DNA of 64,000 bases from the NCBI GenBank assembly GCA_003660975.1, contig QMVG01000003.1:1-64000 (forward strand), written 5' to 3'. How positions within the stretch are numbered: the first letter of the stretch is position 1; every line of letters starts with the position of its first letter. The notes beneath the pieces were generated by a model. That model searched no databases. It was not told the DNA's origin and saw nothing but the letters and a program-made list of their open reading frames with translations. The stretch is from Microcaldota archaeon (GTDB taxonomy: Archaea; B1Sed10-29; B47-G15). The position numbers and the translations under genes are program-made. Below are positions 51,334 to 60,218 of the stretch, piece by piece.

Positions 51334-51390
51334 TTAATAAAATGCTATTTCTAGACTCTTAAGACGAGACCTATAATCCTCAACTATGGG

Positions 51391-51407
51391 TGGGCCCGGA
51401 GGGATTT
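51391..51407 (-). repeat. 17-bp copy of tRNA-Val 3' end (tRNA relic / direct repeat)
   Basis: tgggcccggagggattt identical to 51572-51588; similarity decays beyond. Confidence 0.8.
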
Positions 51408-51566
51408 AAGCCTTTTCTATTATCGCTACGCTAAAGGCTTAAGCGAAATAAAGCCCCAAGGTTATGGTCTTCGTCCTAAGCTTTTTTCTGTGATAATTGT
51501 GGAAAAAGCTTAAGCAAAAAAGCAAAAATAAGCTTTTTTCTGTGAAAACTATGGAAAAGCTTAAGC
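51408..51566. repeat. three related hairpin units (51408-51444, 51478-51515, 51530-51566)
   Basis: each is AAGCYTTTT...AAARGCTTAAGC with an 8-10 bp stem; units 2 and 3 are near-identical, unit 1 carries a compensatory C/G pair. Confidence 0.75.
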
Positions 51567-51572
51567 AAAAAT

Positions 51573-51644
51573 GGGCCCGGAGGGATTTGAACCCTCGATC
51601 TTCGCCACGTCAAGGCGATGTCATAGCCACTAGACCACGGGCCC
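51573..51644 (-). tRNA. tRNA-Val(GAC)
   Basis: 72-nt cloverleaf: GGGCCCG/CGGGCCC, TCGCC-TTGACGT-GGCGA, GAGGG-TTCAAAT-CCCTC. Confidence 0.95.
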
Positions 51645-51695
51645 TTTAGTGATACTGTTTTTAACATTGACGTTTATAATCTTAATGGTGTTCTT

Positions 51696-52955
51696 ATGAA
51701 GATTGCGATTATCTCAGACCAGCATTTGGGATATGCTTGGGGGACTGAAAGAGAAAACGACAGCTTTGACCAGTTTGATGAGGCCCTGTCAGAGGCTCTT
51801 TCTTTTTCTGACCTTATCATAATGCCAGGAGATATTTTTGACTCGCGTATACCAAAGCAGGAAGTGCTTGATAAGGCTTTTGCCATCTTTCAAAAAGCGA
51901 GAGAATCAAAGCCCTCTGAAGCAAAACTTGTTTCCACAGTTAACAAGGAGGTAGTCAATGATGACGCCTTGAAAGGCATTCCAATTATTGCCATCCACGG
52001 CACTCATGAAAAAAGAAGCCAAGGCACTGTGAACCCAGTTCAATTATTGGAGAGAGCAGGCTATCTCATACACTTAGATGGTCAGGCAGTTGTTTTTCAG
52101 AAAGAAGGTAAAAAAGTGGCGATTCACGGCATGAGCGGAGTGCCCGAGCAATACGCCAAGAAAACGATTGAAGAGCACAACTACAGGCCAATAAATGGAG
52201 CTGTAAACATATTCGTATTTCATCAGTCGCTAAAAGAATTTATCCCTTCTGGAGATATTGAGGTTTTGTCAGTAGAGGACCTTCCAAAGGGATTTGACTT
52301 ATATATTGACGGCCATATTCATGCGCCTTATTATGATGAAAGCAGGAGATTGCTGATAGCTGGTAGCACTATTGTTACCCAGCAGAAAGGCGAGGAAGTG
52401 AAAGCAAAAGGATATTATGTTCTTGACAGTGCTGATATGAGCTTGACTTTTAGAAAGATAAAACACCAGAGACCCTTTATATACAAGGAACTTTTCTTTG
52501 AGGATGCAGCGCCATCAGAAGTAGTATCAAAAGCTGAAAAAGAGATTGAGTCAATACTTAAATCTGAATTTGAAAAGAAGCCTTTGATTAGGATAAAGCT
52601 TTCAGGCACATTGCAGAGAGCTTCGTCAAGCAATCGCCTGGATTTGAGATGCCTTATAGAGAAATTCAGGGATTTAGCTCTACTTAGTTTCATTAACGAT
52701 ATGGAAAGCGAGGATTTGGCGAGCATAGTCAAAGACCTCCATAAGAAGCATATGGGAAAGCGCAGTGTTGAGGAGATGGGACTTGAAATAATAAACGAGC
52801 AGTTGGCTTCAACAAAATACAAGGGACCAGCTGTCTCAAAGATACTGGATTTGCTTGCTGAGGGAAGAACTGACGAGATAATGGCTTTATTAGACAGGGA
52901 ATTTGAGAGGAGATACGCAAAAAAGAAAGAGCTTTTAGGTTATGATAATAAATGA
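51696..52955 (+). CDS. mre11: Mre11-like DNA repair exonuclease
   Basis: MKIAIISDQHLGYAWG, IMPGDIFDSR, IAIHGTHEKR, YIDGHIHAPYYDESRRLLIAGSTI. Confidence 0.9.
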   Translation: MKIAIISDQHLGYAWGTERENDSFDQFDEALSEALSFSDLIIMPGDIFDSRIPKQEVLDKAFAIFQKARESKPSEAKLVSTVNKEVVNDDALKGIPIIAIHGTHEKRSQGTVNPVQLLERAGYLIHLDGQAVVFQKEGKKVAIHGMSGVPEQYAKKTIEEHNYRPINGAVNIFVFHQSLKEFIPSGDIEVLSVEDLPKGFDLYIDGHIHAPYYDESRRLLIAGSTIVTQQKGEEVKAKGYYVLDSADMSLTFRKIKHQRPFIYKELFFEDAAPSEVVSKAEKEIESILKSEFEKKPLIRIKLSGTLQRASSSNRLDLRCLIEKFRDLALLSFINDMESEDLASIVKDLHKKHMGKRSVEEMGLEIINEQLASTKYKGPAVSKILDLLAEGRTDEIMALLDREFERRYAKKKELLGYDNK

Positions 52956-53432
52956 TTCAGACCTCACAGTGCTCGTGTTTTTGCAGTGGGAATATGAGAT
53001 TGACTTACCACTGTCACAACCTTCATAGTAATCAACACTAACCCTTAATTCGCCCTCAAAATTGAAGGCAGGCATAGTAAAATCAATGGATGTATAAGGT
53101 TTTACCTTATACGCTATTTTTTCTATCTTGCAGTTCTGTGCCCAGACTACTGCCCAGTCGCTTATTATCCTACCGTCCTTTACAGGTCTCCCTTCTATCA
53201 CATACGGTCTGCAACCATCAAGAAAAACAGCATTACTTAGGTTGTTTGTAAATGTAATTGTTATGCTTTCATTTGTTTCATACCAATTTTTGTCAACAGA
53301 TACAAAGACACCCTCACCAACCATTTTTGCCCTGTAAGGCTTTATCTTAAAGAAGCCACCGACTATCAACAAAGCATAAAAGAAAGAGACAAGTATCAAT
53401 CCTAATACTATTATCACCCATCCCTTCATCAT
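52935..53432 (-). CDS. hypothetical secreted/membrane protein
   Basis: N-terminal TM, beta-rich exported domain. Confidence 0.55.
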   Translation of the reverse strand: MMKGWVIIVLGLILVSFFYALLIVGGFFKIKPYRAKMVGEGVFVSVDKNWYETNESITITFTNNLSNAVFLDGCRPYVIEGRPVKDGRIISDWAVVWAQNCKIEKIAYKVKPYTSIDFTMPAFNFEGELRVSVDYYEGCDSGKSISYSHCKNTSTVRSESFIIIT

Positions 53433-53465
53433 TATCTTCTATTCATGTGAAATATAAAAAACTAA

Positions 53466-54842
53466 TTAATGTTTTCTCAAAAACTCTGCGTATTGGTTCA
53501 TCACGCTTATTGTTTTAACGACCTCTGTTGGGGTTTTATAACATGGTATTCCCATCTTTTGCAAGGTTCTAGTTGTTACCTTTGTGTATTCACCACCCAG
53601 AGTGCACACTAATAGCGGCTTTTTCTTTTTCTTGTTAAACTCGCCAAGCACCCCAATTATGTCTGCATCTAAGCTTACAGCTTGCATGAGTGCTATGCAG
53701 AGGACAACATCTACATCATCAGATTTCTCTGCATACTCTAGTGCATACGAATATCTTTTGCTATCTGCATCTCCAACAATGTCAAGAGGATTGTTTATGG
53801 CAGCATAATGAGGCAGCTTTGAGGCCAGAGCAACAGCGTTCTTCTTCTCTATCTTGCTGAGTTCCAGGCCATTTCTTATCACAGCATCTGTAGCCATTAC
53901 TCCGAGACCTCCACCATTCGTAATTATCAAAACCCTATTGCCCTTTGGCAGAGGTTGTTCAACAAATGCCTTTGCAAAATTTATTGCTTCTGTTATCGTA
54001 TTTGCTCTTATGATTCCAGATTGCTTGAAGGCAGCTTCGTAAACTCTGTCTTCTCCCCCAAGCGAAGCGGTGTGAGACACAACCGCTTTGAGACCCTCCT
54101 TTGTTCTGCCTGCTTTTATGGCTATTATCACCTTTTTCTTTGAGACACGCTTTGCTATCTCCATTAACCTTCTGCCGTTTTTTGTGCCTTCTATATACAT
54201 GACAATTACCTTCGTATCTGGGTCGTTCTCTAGGTATTCAAGGATATCTGCTTCATTTACATCTACCGCATTGCCATAAGAAACAAATTTAGAGAAGCCC
54301 AGCCCCTCATAAGCCATCCAATCAAGGACAGCCCCACCTATCGCTCCTGATTGGGTTATAAATGCTATGTTGCCTTTCTCTGGTCTTCTTAGTTTGTATC
54401 TCGGAAGAAACAGGGTATCAATGCCAGAGGAACTGTCATAAATGCCAATACAGTTGGGGCCCATGATATAAATTTTATACTTCTTTGCTATGCTTAACAA
54501 TCTGTTTTCAAGCCTTTTCTCTCCTATCTCCCCAAAACCAGATGATATCACCACCACTGCTTTAACGCCTTTTCTACCACAGTCCTTCAGCACCTCTGGT
54601 ACGAGGTTGGCAGGCACTGTTATTATAGCAAGGTCTATGCGGTATGGTATCTCCTGCACATTTCTGTAAACCTTATGGCCTAAGATTTCATCTGCATTTG
54701 GATTTACAGGAAAAACATCCCCTTTGAAGGACTCAATCATATTCCTAAAAACAGTATGTCCTATCTTATTGCTCTCCCTATTTACGCCGATCACAGCAAC
54801 TCTCTTAGGTTTAAAGAAAAACCTCATTTTTTCGCTTTTCAT
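53466..54842 (-). CDS. acdA: ADP-forming acetyl-CoA synthetase, alpha subunit
   Basis: KRVAVIGVNRESNKIGHTVFRNMIE, MGPNCIGIYD, FITQSGAIGGAVLDWMAYEGLGFSKFVSYGNAVDVNEADILEYL. Confidence 0.93.
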   Translation of the reverse strand: MKSEKMRFFFKPKRVAVIGVNRESNKIGHTVFRNMIESFKGDVFPVNPNADEILGHKVYRNVQEIPYRIDLAIITVPANLVPEVLKDCGRKGVKAVVVISSGFGEIGEKRLENRLLSIAKKYKIYIMGPNCIGIYDSSSGIDTLFLPRYKLRRPEKGNIAFITQSGAIGGAVLDWMAYEGLGFSKFVSYGNAVDVNEADILEYLENDPDTKVIVMYIEGTKNGRRLMEIAKRVSKKKVIIAIKAGRTKEGLKAVVSHTASLGGEDRVYEAAFKQSGIIRANTITEAINFAKAFVEQPLPKGNRVLIITNGGGLGVMATDAVIRNGLELSKIEKKNAVALASKLPHYAAINNPLDIVGDADSKRYSYALEYAEKSDDVDVVLCIALMQAVSLDADIIGVLGEFNKKKKKPLLVCTLGGEYTKVTTRTLQKMGIPCYKTPTEVVKTISVMNQYAEFLRKH

Positions 54843-54883
54843 CTACTCACTAGATGAGTTAAAACAGCTTTGCATAATAAAGA

Positions 54884-55057
54884 TTACGGTTCAATTGTCC
54901 CAGTCCAGGGGGACCTGAATTTGCTTTTTTCCTTAACAATCTTGTACATCATGACTTGGTCTATGTTGTCATTACCTTCGTTTTCATAATTCTCTATGTC
55001 TACCCTAATTAATGCTTTTAGAAAGTCAAGTAGTCTGCTGCCCTCTTTGCTGCCCAT
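54884..55057 (-). CDS. possible small protein (57 aa) between acdA and acdB
   Basis: uninterrupted ATG-TAA frame MGSKEGSRLLDFLKALI...SPWTGTIEP filling an otherwise unusually long gap; no homology recognised. Confidence 0.35.
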   Translation of the reverse strand: MGSKEGSRLLDFLKALIRVDIENYENEGNDNIDQVMMYKIVKEKSKFRSPWTGTIEP

Positions 55058-55101
55058 CTAATAATATTTTTCTCTGCCAAATTATTTAAAACTGCGCCTG
55101 C

Positions 55102-55740
55102 TCATTCCCTTACAATCCTAACATCAGCACAATAGCAAGCATTTTCATTACATATAACTGGATTCAGGTCCATCTCTGCAATTTTCTCTTTTTCCATCAT
55201 TTTTGATACTTTGATTATGGTTTCAACAAGCTGCCTCTTATTCACTGGAGGAAGCCCTCTTATTCCATCCATCACCTTTTTCCCTCTGATTTCATTGACC
55301 ATTTCCTCTGCATCCATTCGGCTCACAGGGCAGATTCTTATTGAAATGTCCTCAATTATTTCTGTAAATATTCCTCCCAAACCAAAGAGCACAAAAGGCC
55401 CAAATTGCGGGTCCTTTTTTCCTCCTACAATGAATTCAATGCCCTTTAATTTTTCCTGAACCAGCACTGCCTCAAATTTTATCCTGTGTTTCTTGGCTAC
55501 TTTTTGGAGAGCATAAAAAGCTTGCTCTAAATCATCATCATCTTTTATATCCGTGATTACAGCACCTACATCTGTCTTGTGAACTAGCTTATCACTTAAG
55601 AGCTTCATCACCAGAGGATACCTTATCTGCTTAGCAGCATTTAGCGCTTGCTTTAGGTTTTTGACCACTATCTGTTTGGGGGTGTTTAGCCTGTATTTTT
55701 TTACGAGCCTCTCTGAACTGCCAAAATCAAGAATCTTCAT
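55102..55740 (-). CDS. acdB: ADP-forming acetyl-CoA synthetase, beta subunit (ATP-grasp)
   Basis: YPLVMKLLSDKLVHKTDVGAVITDI, FGPFVLFGLGGIFTEIIEDISIRICPV, MDLNPVIC. Confidence 0.92.
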   Translation of the reverse strand: MKILDFGSSERLVKKYRLNTPKQIVVKNLKQALNAAKQIRYPLVMKLLSDKLVHKTDVGAVITDIKDDDDLEQAFYALQKVAKKHRIKFEAVLVQEKLKGIEFIVGGKKDPQFGPFVLFGLGGIFTEIIEDISIRICPVSRMDAEEMVNEIRGKKVMDGIRGLPPVNKRQLVETIIKVSKMMEKEKIAEMDLNPVICNENACYCADVRIVRE

Positions 55741-55855
55741 TACTTCCTTTTAAAGCAGCAAATCTATATAAAGCTAATCTGAGCATATATTTGAGTCCTT
55801 TTCTTATGGAAAGCCATAAAAAGTTACAGGGCTTTATCCAAGCAAAGGTGATACT

Positions 55856-57133
55856 TTGGAGATTCAGTTTTTAGGGGCCTGCCGTGAAGTGGGCAGATCG
55901 GCCTTTTTGGTCCAAGGCAAGAAGAAAAACATTGTTTTGGATTATGGAAATAAGATAAACCCTGAAGAAAACCTTTTCCCTCTGCCAGTTAGAAAGCACA
56001 TAGATTTGGCTATTCTTTCTCATGCTCACTTGGACCATTCAGGCGCTTTCCCTCTTTTATTCAAGCGCTCAGAATTTGATGTCTATATGACACCTCCAAC
56101 GCTTCCTGTTTCAGAGTTGCTAATACGCGATTCAATCAAAGTGAGCAAGTTAAGAGGTTTTGAAGAGCTTTTCAATGAAGTGCATTTAAAACGCTTTTTA
56201 AACAATGTTAAGACCTTGCCATACGACAGAGAAAAAAGCTTGGGGGCAGGCATTTCACTTGAGTTTGGCGATGCTGGGCACATAATAGGAGCTGCCATAT
56301 CAAGCATACATTTTGATGATGTCCACCTCCTTTACACAGGGGACTTTAAGCTGAAGGAAACGCATATGCACAAGGTTGCTAGGTCTAATTTCAAGAACAT
56401 TGATGTATTGATAATTGAAAGCACATACGCTGGTGAAAAGCACCCCGATAGACACAAGCTTGAAGAGGAATTTGTGGCAGATTGTCAACGCATATGTGAT
56501 GAAGGGGGAAATGTTTTGCTTCCAGCCTTTGCTGTTGGCAGGAGTCAGGAATTGGCAGCTGTGTTAAGTGACCATAACTTTGATTATCCTGTGTATATGG
56601 ATGGGATGAGCAATAGCGTTTCAGAAATTATGTTGGAATTTCCAGACTATGTGAGAGATTATGATGATTTATACAGGGCCTTAAAAACCGTTGAATGGAT
56701 TACTACTGAGAGGCAGAGAAGATTGGCATTGAAAGAGCCAAGTGTTATAATCTCTCCTGCAGGCATGCTCCAGGGCGGTCATGTTCTTTGGTATCTTTTA
56801 AAGCTGAGAGACAGACCTGGTTCAGCAGTTTTCATAACTGGCTATCAAGTAGAGGGAACACCAGGAAGAATGCTTTTGGACACTAAGAGAATAAATATTG
56901 ATGGTTATGAAATAGACATGTCTCATCTGGAAATAAAGAAGTTTGACTTTTCCGCTCATGCAGATGATGATGACCTGCGCAGCTTCATAAAAAAGGTTGA
57001 CCCCAAGCTTATTTTCGCTGTTCACGGTGATGAGGAGAAAACAGAGAAGCTACAGCAGTGGGCAAGGGATGAAGGTTACTATGCTTTTGCTCCGAGAATA
57101 GGGGATGACTTCGTAATAAATAAATACTTATAA
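55856..57133 (+). CDS. metallo-beta-lactamase/beta-CASP ribonuclease, likely TTG start
   Basis: LSHAHLDHSGAFP, LYTGDFKLKETHMH, IIESTYAGEKHPDR, ISPAGMLQGGHVLWYL, FSAHADDDDL. Confidence 0.92.
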   Translation: MEIQFLGACREVGRSAFLVQGKKKNIVLDYGNKINPEENLFPLPVRKHIDLAILSHAHLDHSGAFPLLFKRSEFDVYMTPPTLPVSELLIRDSIKVSKLRGFEELFNEVHLKRFLNNVKTLPYDREKSLGAGISLEFGDAGHIIGAAISSIHFDDVHLLYTGDFKLKETHMHKVARSNFKNIDVLIIESTYAGEKHPDRHKLEEEFVADCQRICDEGGNVLLPAFAVGRSQELAAVLSDHNFDYPVYMDGMSNSVSEIMLEFPDYVRDYDDLYRALKTVEWITTERQRRLALKEPSVIISPAGMLQGGHVLWYLLKLRDRPGSAVFITGYQVEGTPGRMLLDTKRINIDGYEIDMSHLEIKKFDFSAHADDDDLRSFIKKVDPKLIFAVHGDEEKTEKLQQWARDEGYYAFAPRIGDDFVINKYL

Positions 57134-57148
57134 ACTTCTTCTAAAAAT

Positions 57149-57853
57149 GTGATTGCGATGGCAGATAAAGAAAAAAAATTTTGCCCGAGATGTGGGGCAA
57201 CTAATAGGCCTTTTTACAATGGCCTGTGTGTGGATTGCTATAAAGAACTGCATAGCACTGAATTGGTGAGCTTTCCATCTAAAGTAGTGGTCGAGCGTTG
57301 CCCCCACTGTGGTAAGTATTTTTATAAGGGCAAGTGCTTGCCCTCAACATACAACAGTTTGCAGAAGGTTATAGCCTCAAAAGTGAAGAGCAAGCTTTAC
57401 AAGACGAAAATAGACGTTGATGCTGCTTACAATTCTGTTGTCATAACCGTGTCTGGTTTTATTGATGCAGAGGAGCAGATTCCGTTTAAAATAGAGAAAG
57501 AGCTTCCCTTGAAAATAAAAGGCAAGGTCTGTGATACTTGTTCTAAACTTCACGGCAATTACCATGAAGTGAAGATACAAGCGAGAAGAAAGAAAGGCAG
57601 CAACAGAAAGGATTATGAAAAGCTCTTGGCAGACATCAGGCACAGCACGAGAAAACTCCGCGCTTTGGACGACAGAGCAGCTGCTTTTTGGGAAAAGAAA
57701 ACAAGGGAAGGAACCGACTTTTTCTATGTTCACAAGCAGTCAGGAGAGGAAATCGTTAAAGCAATTGAGAAGAAGTATAACTTGAAGGCAAAGCACAGCA
57801 CAAGAATAGGGAGAAAGGGAAGAAGAAAGCACACATATAGCATACGCGTTTAG
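57149..57853 (+). CDS. NMD3-family protein
   Basis: N-terminal CPRCGATNRPFYNGLCVDCYKE and CPHCGKYFYKGKC; CDTCSKLHGNYHEVKIQAR. Confidence 0.88.
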   Translation: MIAMADKEKKFCPRCGATNRPFYNGLCVDCYKELHSTELVSFPSKVVVERCPHCGKYFYKGKCLPSTYNSLQKVIASKVKSKLYKTKIDVDAAYNSVVITVSGFIDAEEQIPFKIEKELPLKIKGKVCDTCSKLHGNYHEVKIQARRKKGSNRKDYEKLLADIRHSTRKLRALDDRAAAFWEKKTREGTDFFYVHKQSGEEIVKAIEKKYNLKAKHSTRIGRKGRRKHTYSIRV

Positions 57854-58143
57854 CTTTTCTTTATCTTTTTTATGTCTTTTCTATAGCTTTTGGAAACCTC
57901 TAAACCCCTTTGCCATTCATCCATTATTGTTCTTGCTTTGTCCGATATATTTTTCCTTTCCTCTGGCAATATCTCCGAAAGCCTTCCTATAATCCTTTCT
58001 ATCTCTGCTTTTGAAAGACCTTCTTTTTCCAATTCTTGCTTAAAGCTTCCAATCTTTTTGTCTCTGAATTCCTCGTAGTATCTCTGAAGCCTTCTCCTTG
58101 CCATGACTTTCTTAAGTTGATTAAGCTTTTTAAGTTTTTGCAA
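57850..58143 (-). CDS. hypothetical helical basic protein
   Basis: 97-aa ORF, 4-nt convergent overlap with the NMD3 gene. Confidence 0.5.
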   Translation of the reverse strand: MQKLKKLNQLKKVMARRRLQRYYEEFRDKKIGSFKQELEKEGLSKAEIERIIGRLSEILPEERKNISDKARTIMDEWQRGLEVSKSYRKDIKKIKKS

Positions 58144-58156
58144 TCATAATATAGGC

Positions 58157-58423
58157 ATGGCAATAGTGGGTCAGATTCCTCATTTTTGGCACGACAAAGA
58201 AGGCAAGGCACATAGGAATATGCTTCAAATAGAGGTAGAGGAACCACAGCTGAAAGGTGGCTTTCCGAGAGATGGCAGTGTTACGATAAGATTGCAAGAC
58301 GAGCAGGCTCAAAAGGCGTTCAAAATGACTGCTCAGGAGGCCTTGCAATTAGGACAGGAATTGCTTGATATAGCCAAGGAACTGCTTTCAAAAAAGAGAG
58401 AGCTGTGGAGAAAGAGGCGATGA
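58157..58423 (+). CDS. hypothetical protein
   Basis: 88-aa ORF directly upstream of the arginase-family gene, 1-nt gap. Confidence 0.6.
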   Translation: MAIVGQIPHFWHDKEGKAHRNMLQIEVEEPQLKGGFPRDGSVTIRLQDEQAQKAFKMTAQEALQLGQELLDIAKELLSKKRELWRKRR

Positions 58424-58424
58424 A

Positions 58425-59216
58425 ATGCTTATTAAAAACACTCTTCTGTCTGAAAACATATACTCAATAGAAGAGGCAGAGGTAATTATTCTAGGTGTGC
58501 CGTTTGACTCCACAGTATCAGAATATCCTGGAACAAGGTTTGCGCCACTTAGGATAAGAGAGGATTTCAATATATCTGTTAACCAATATTTAGCAGAGAT
58601 GGGTAGTATCTCTGACGTAAAATTGTATGACGCAGGAAATCTTTTGGTCAGTCACGGTAATCCAAAGAAGACATTGAATGACTTGCAGTCAGACTTTAGG
58701 TCCATCTATAAACAAAACCCAGAAGCTAAGTATATTGTGATTGGAGGAGAGCATAGCATAAGCTTCCCGGTATTTGAGGTGATTAACAGTTTTGGAGATT
58801 TGGATTACCTTTGTTATGATGCCCACTGGGACCTCCTAGACGAAGCTTACGGGATAAAGGAAAGCCACGAATGCGTTAACAGAAGGATATTCGAGCTTGT
58901 GGGTGGAGACAGAATGAGGATAAAAGGCGTTAGGGAAGAGAGCAGGGAAGAGAAGGACTTTTCATCTCGAATAACAGGTAAGCTTCTTGGCAACAATCCC
59001 ATATATCTCTCAATTGATTTGGATATTTTGGATAATGTGCCCGTAAGCTGCCCAGTACCCGGTGGAATGTCTTTTGAGGAGCTATGGCGCGAAATTTCAA
59101 AAATAGAGAAGATAAAAGCAGTTGACATTGTTGAATACAATCCATTGTTGGGATACTCTCCTATCCCTGCCGAGCTGTTGAAGAGACTTATCTTGCTTCT
59201 TGCAAAATCACATTAG
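58425..59216 (+). CDS. agmatinase/arginase-family ureohydrolase
   Basis: GGEHSISFPVFE, YDAHWDLLDEAYG, SIDLDILDNVPVSCPVPGGMS. Confidence 0.85.
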   Translation: MLIKNTLLSENIYSIEEAEVIILGVPFDSTVSEYPGTRFAPLRIREDFNISVNQYLAEMGSISDVKLYDAGNLLVSHGNPKKTLNDLQSDFRSIYKQNPEAKYIVIGGEHSISFPVFEVINSFGDLDYLCYDAHWDLLDEAYGIKESHECVNRRIFELVGGDRMRIKGVREESREEKDFSSRITGKLLGNNPIYLSIDLDILDNVPVSCPVPGGMSFEELWREISKIEKIKAVDIVEYNPLLGYSPIPAELLKRLILLLAKSH

Positions 59217-60143
59217 AACACGAGTGGTCATAAACATGATGTAAATTAAGATAAGGAGCAATGCAGATTTTTTCCTCAATTTCTCATGCAGGCCAAATAG
59301 GACAGCCACAAGGCCTGTTATCACAAACAAAACAGGAAGGTCAAAGCTTAGCGTTAGGTTTTCCACCTTGAATCCAGCTACGACTGCACCAAGGCCTAAC
59401 ACTAATGTTGGATTTAATATGTTGCTTCCTATTAGTGTGCCAACGCTTAGCCTATTTATCCTTCTCAATATCGCGGTTATGCTGACAGTTAACTCAGGCA
59501 AGGCAGTTCCTAGGCCTATAAGTAGCCCTATTATCACCTCATCCAACTTCAATGCATTTGATATTCTTATGCCGCTTTCAACAACAAGGTTAGCCCCATA
59601 GATAAGGAGAAGCACCCCAATAAAACCAATGATAATGTCCCTTATATCTTCTTTCCTTAACCTTATGAATAGGTCGTGCTTTTCTATGCCTTTTAATATG
59701 TGCTGAGCATATGTAAAGTACATGCCAATTAATACAAAACCTTCTAGAGGGCTTATGAAATTGTCAACAGCAAATACATAGAGCATTGCAATCACAGCCA
59801 GCATTGTCCCACAATCCCTGTACCAATCCCTCTCTTTTAGTGCTAACACACCAAAGAGACCTGCAATGCCAAGTGTCAAGGTCAAGTTTACGATATTACT
59901 TCCAATAGCATTTCCTATGGCAATGCCAGAGGCCTCTATGCCCAGCATGTTGTGGAAACCGGCATTCAAACTTGTTGCTATTTCAGGAAGACTTGTGCCT
60001 ATTGAAACAACAGTAAGACCTATCAGCAATTCGCTCATGCCTGCTCTCTCTGCAAAGCGTTTAACAGCCTTTACTATTGTGTCGCTTCCGAAGATGAGCA
60101 TGCCAAGGCCAACCAAAAACACCACTATATCAATTGGGTTCAT
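59208..60143 (-). CDS. calcium/sodium antiporter (CaCA, YrbG-like)
   Basis: GLTVVSIGTSLPEIATSLNA, IGNAIGSNIVNLTLTLG, GLGTALPELTVSITA, LIGSNILNPTLVLG (two alpha repeats); start set at MNPIDIVV. Confidence 0.92.
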   Translation of the reverse strand: MNPIDIVVFLVGLGMLIFGSDTIVKAVKRFAERAGMSELLIGLTVVSIGTSLPEIATSLNAGFHNMLGIEASGIAIGNAIGSNIVNLTLTLGIAGLFGVLALKERDWYRDCGTMLAVIAMLYVFAVDNFISPLEGFVLIGMYFTYAQHILKGIEKHDLFIRLRKEDIRDIIIGFIGVLLLIYGANLVVESGIRISNALKLDEVIIGLLIGLGTALPELTVSITAILRRINRLSVGTLIGSNILNPTLVLGLGAVVAGFKVENLTLSFDLPVLFVITGLVAVLFGLHEKLRKKSALLLILIYIMFMTTRVLM

Positions 60144-60218
60144 AAAAAAAGCTAAGCAGTTGGTGTTTAAAAAGATGTGCCAGAGAAATTTAAATAAATC
60201 TTTTATTATTATATTATC

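Noticed and set aside
51391-51444. Possible split-tRNA 3' half (Nanoarchaeum style) at the tRNA-Val-like fragment
   Set aside because: The T-stem is broken (AAAGG vs CCCTC) and no clean anticodon 3' strand is present; a relic or direct repeat is the simpler reading.
51476-51667. Minus-strand ORF MLKTVSLKGPWSSGYDIALTWRRSRVQIPPGPF...
   Set aside because: It is a translation of tRNA-Val and the adjacent hairpin repeats; not a protein gene.
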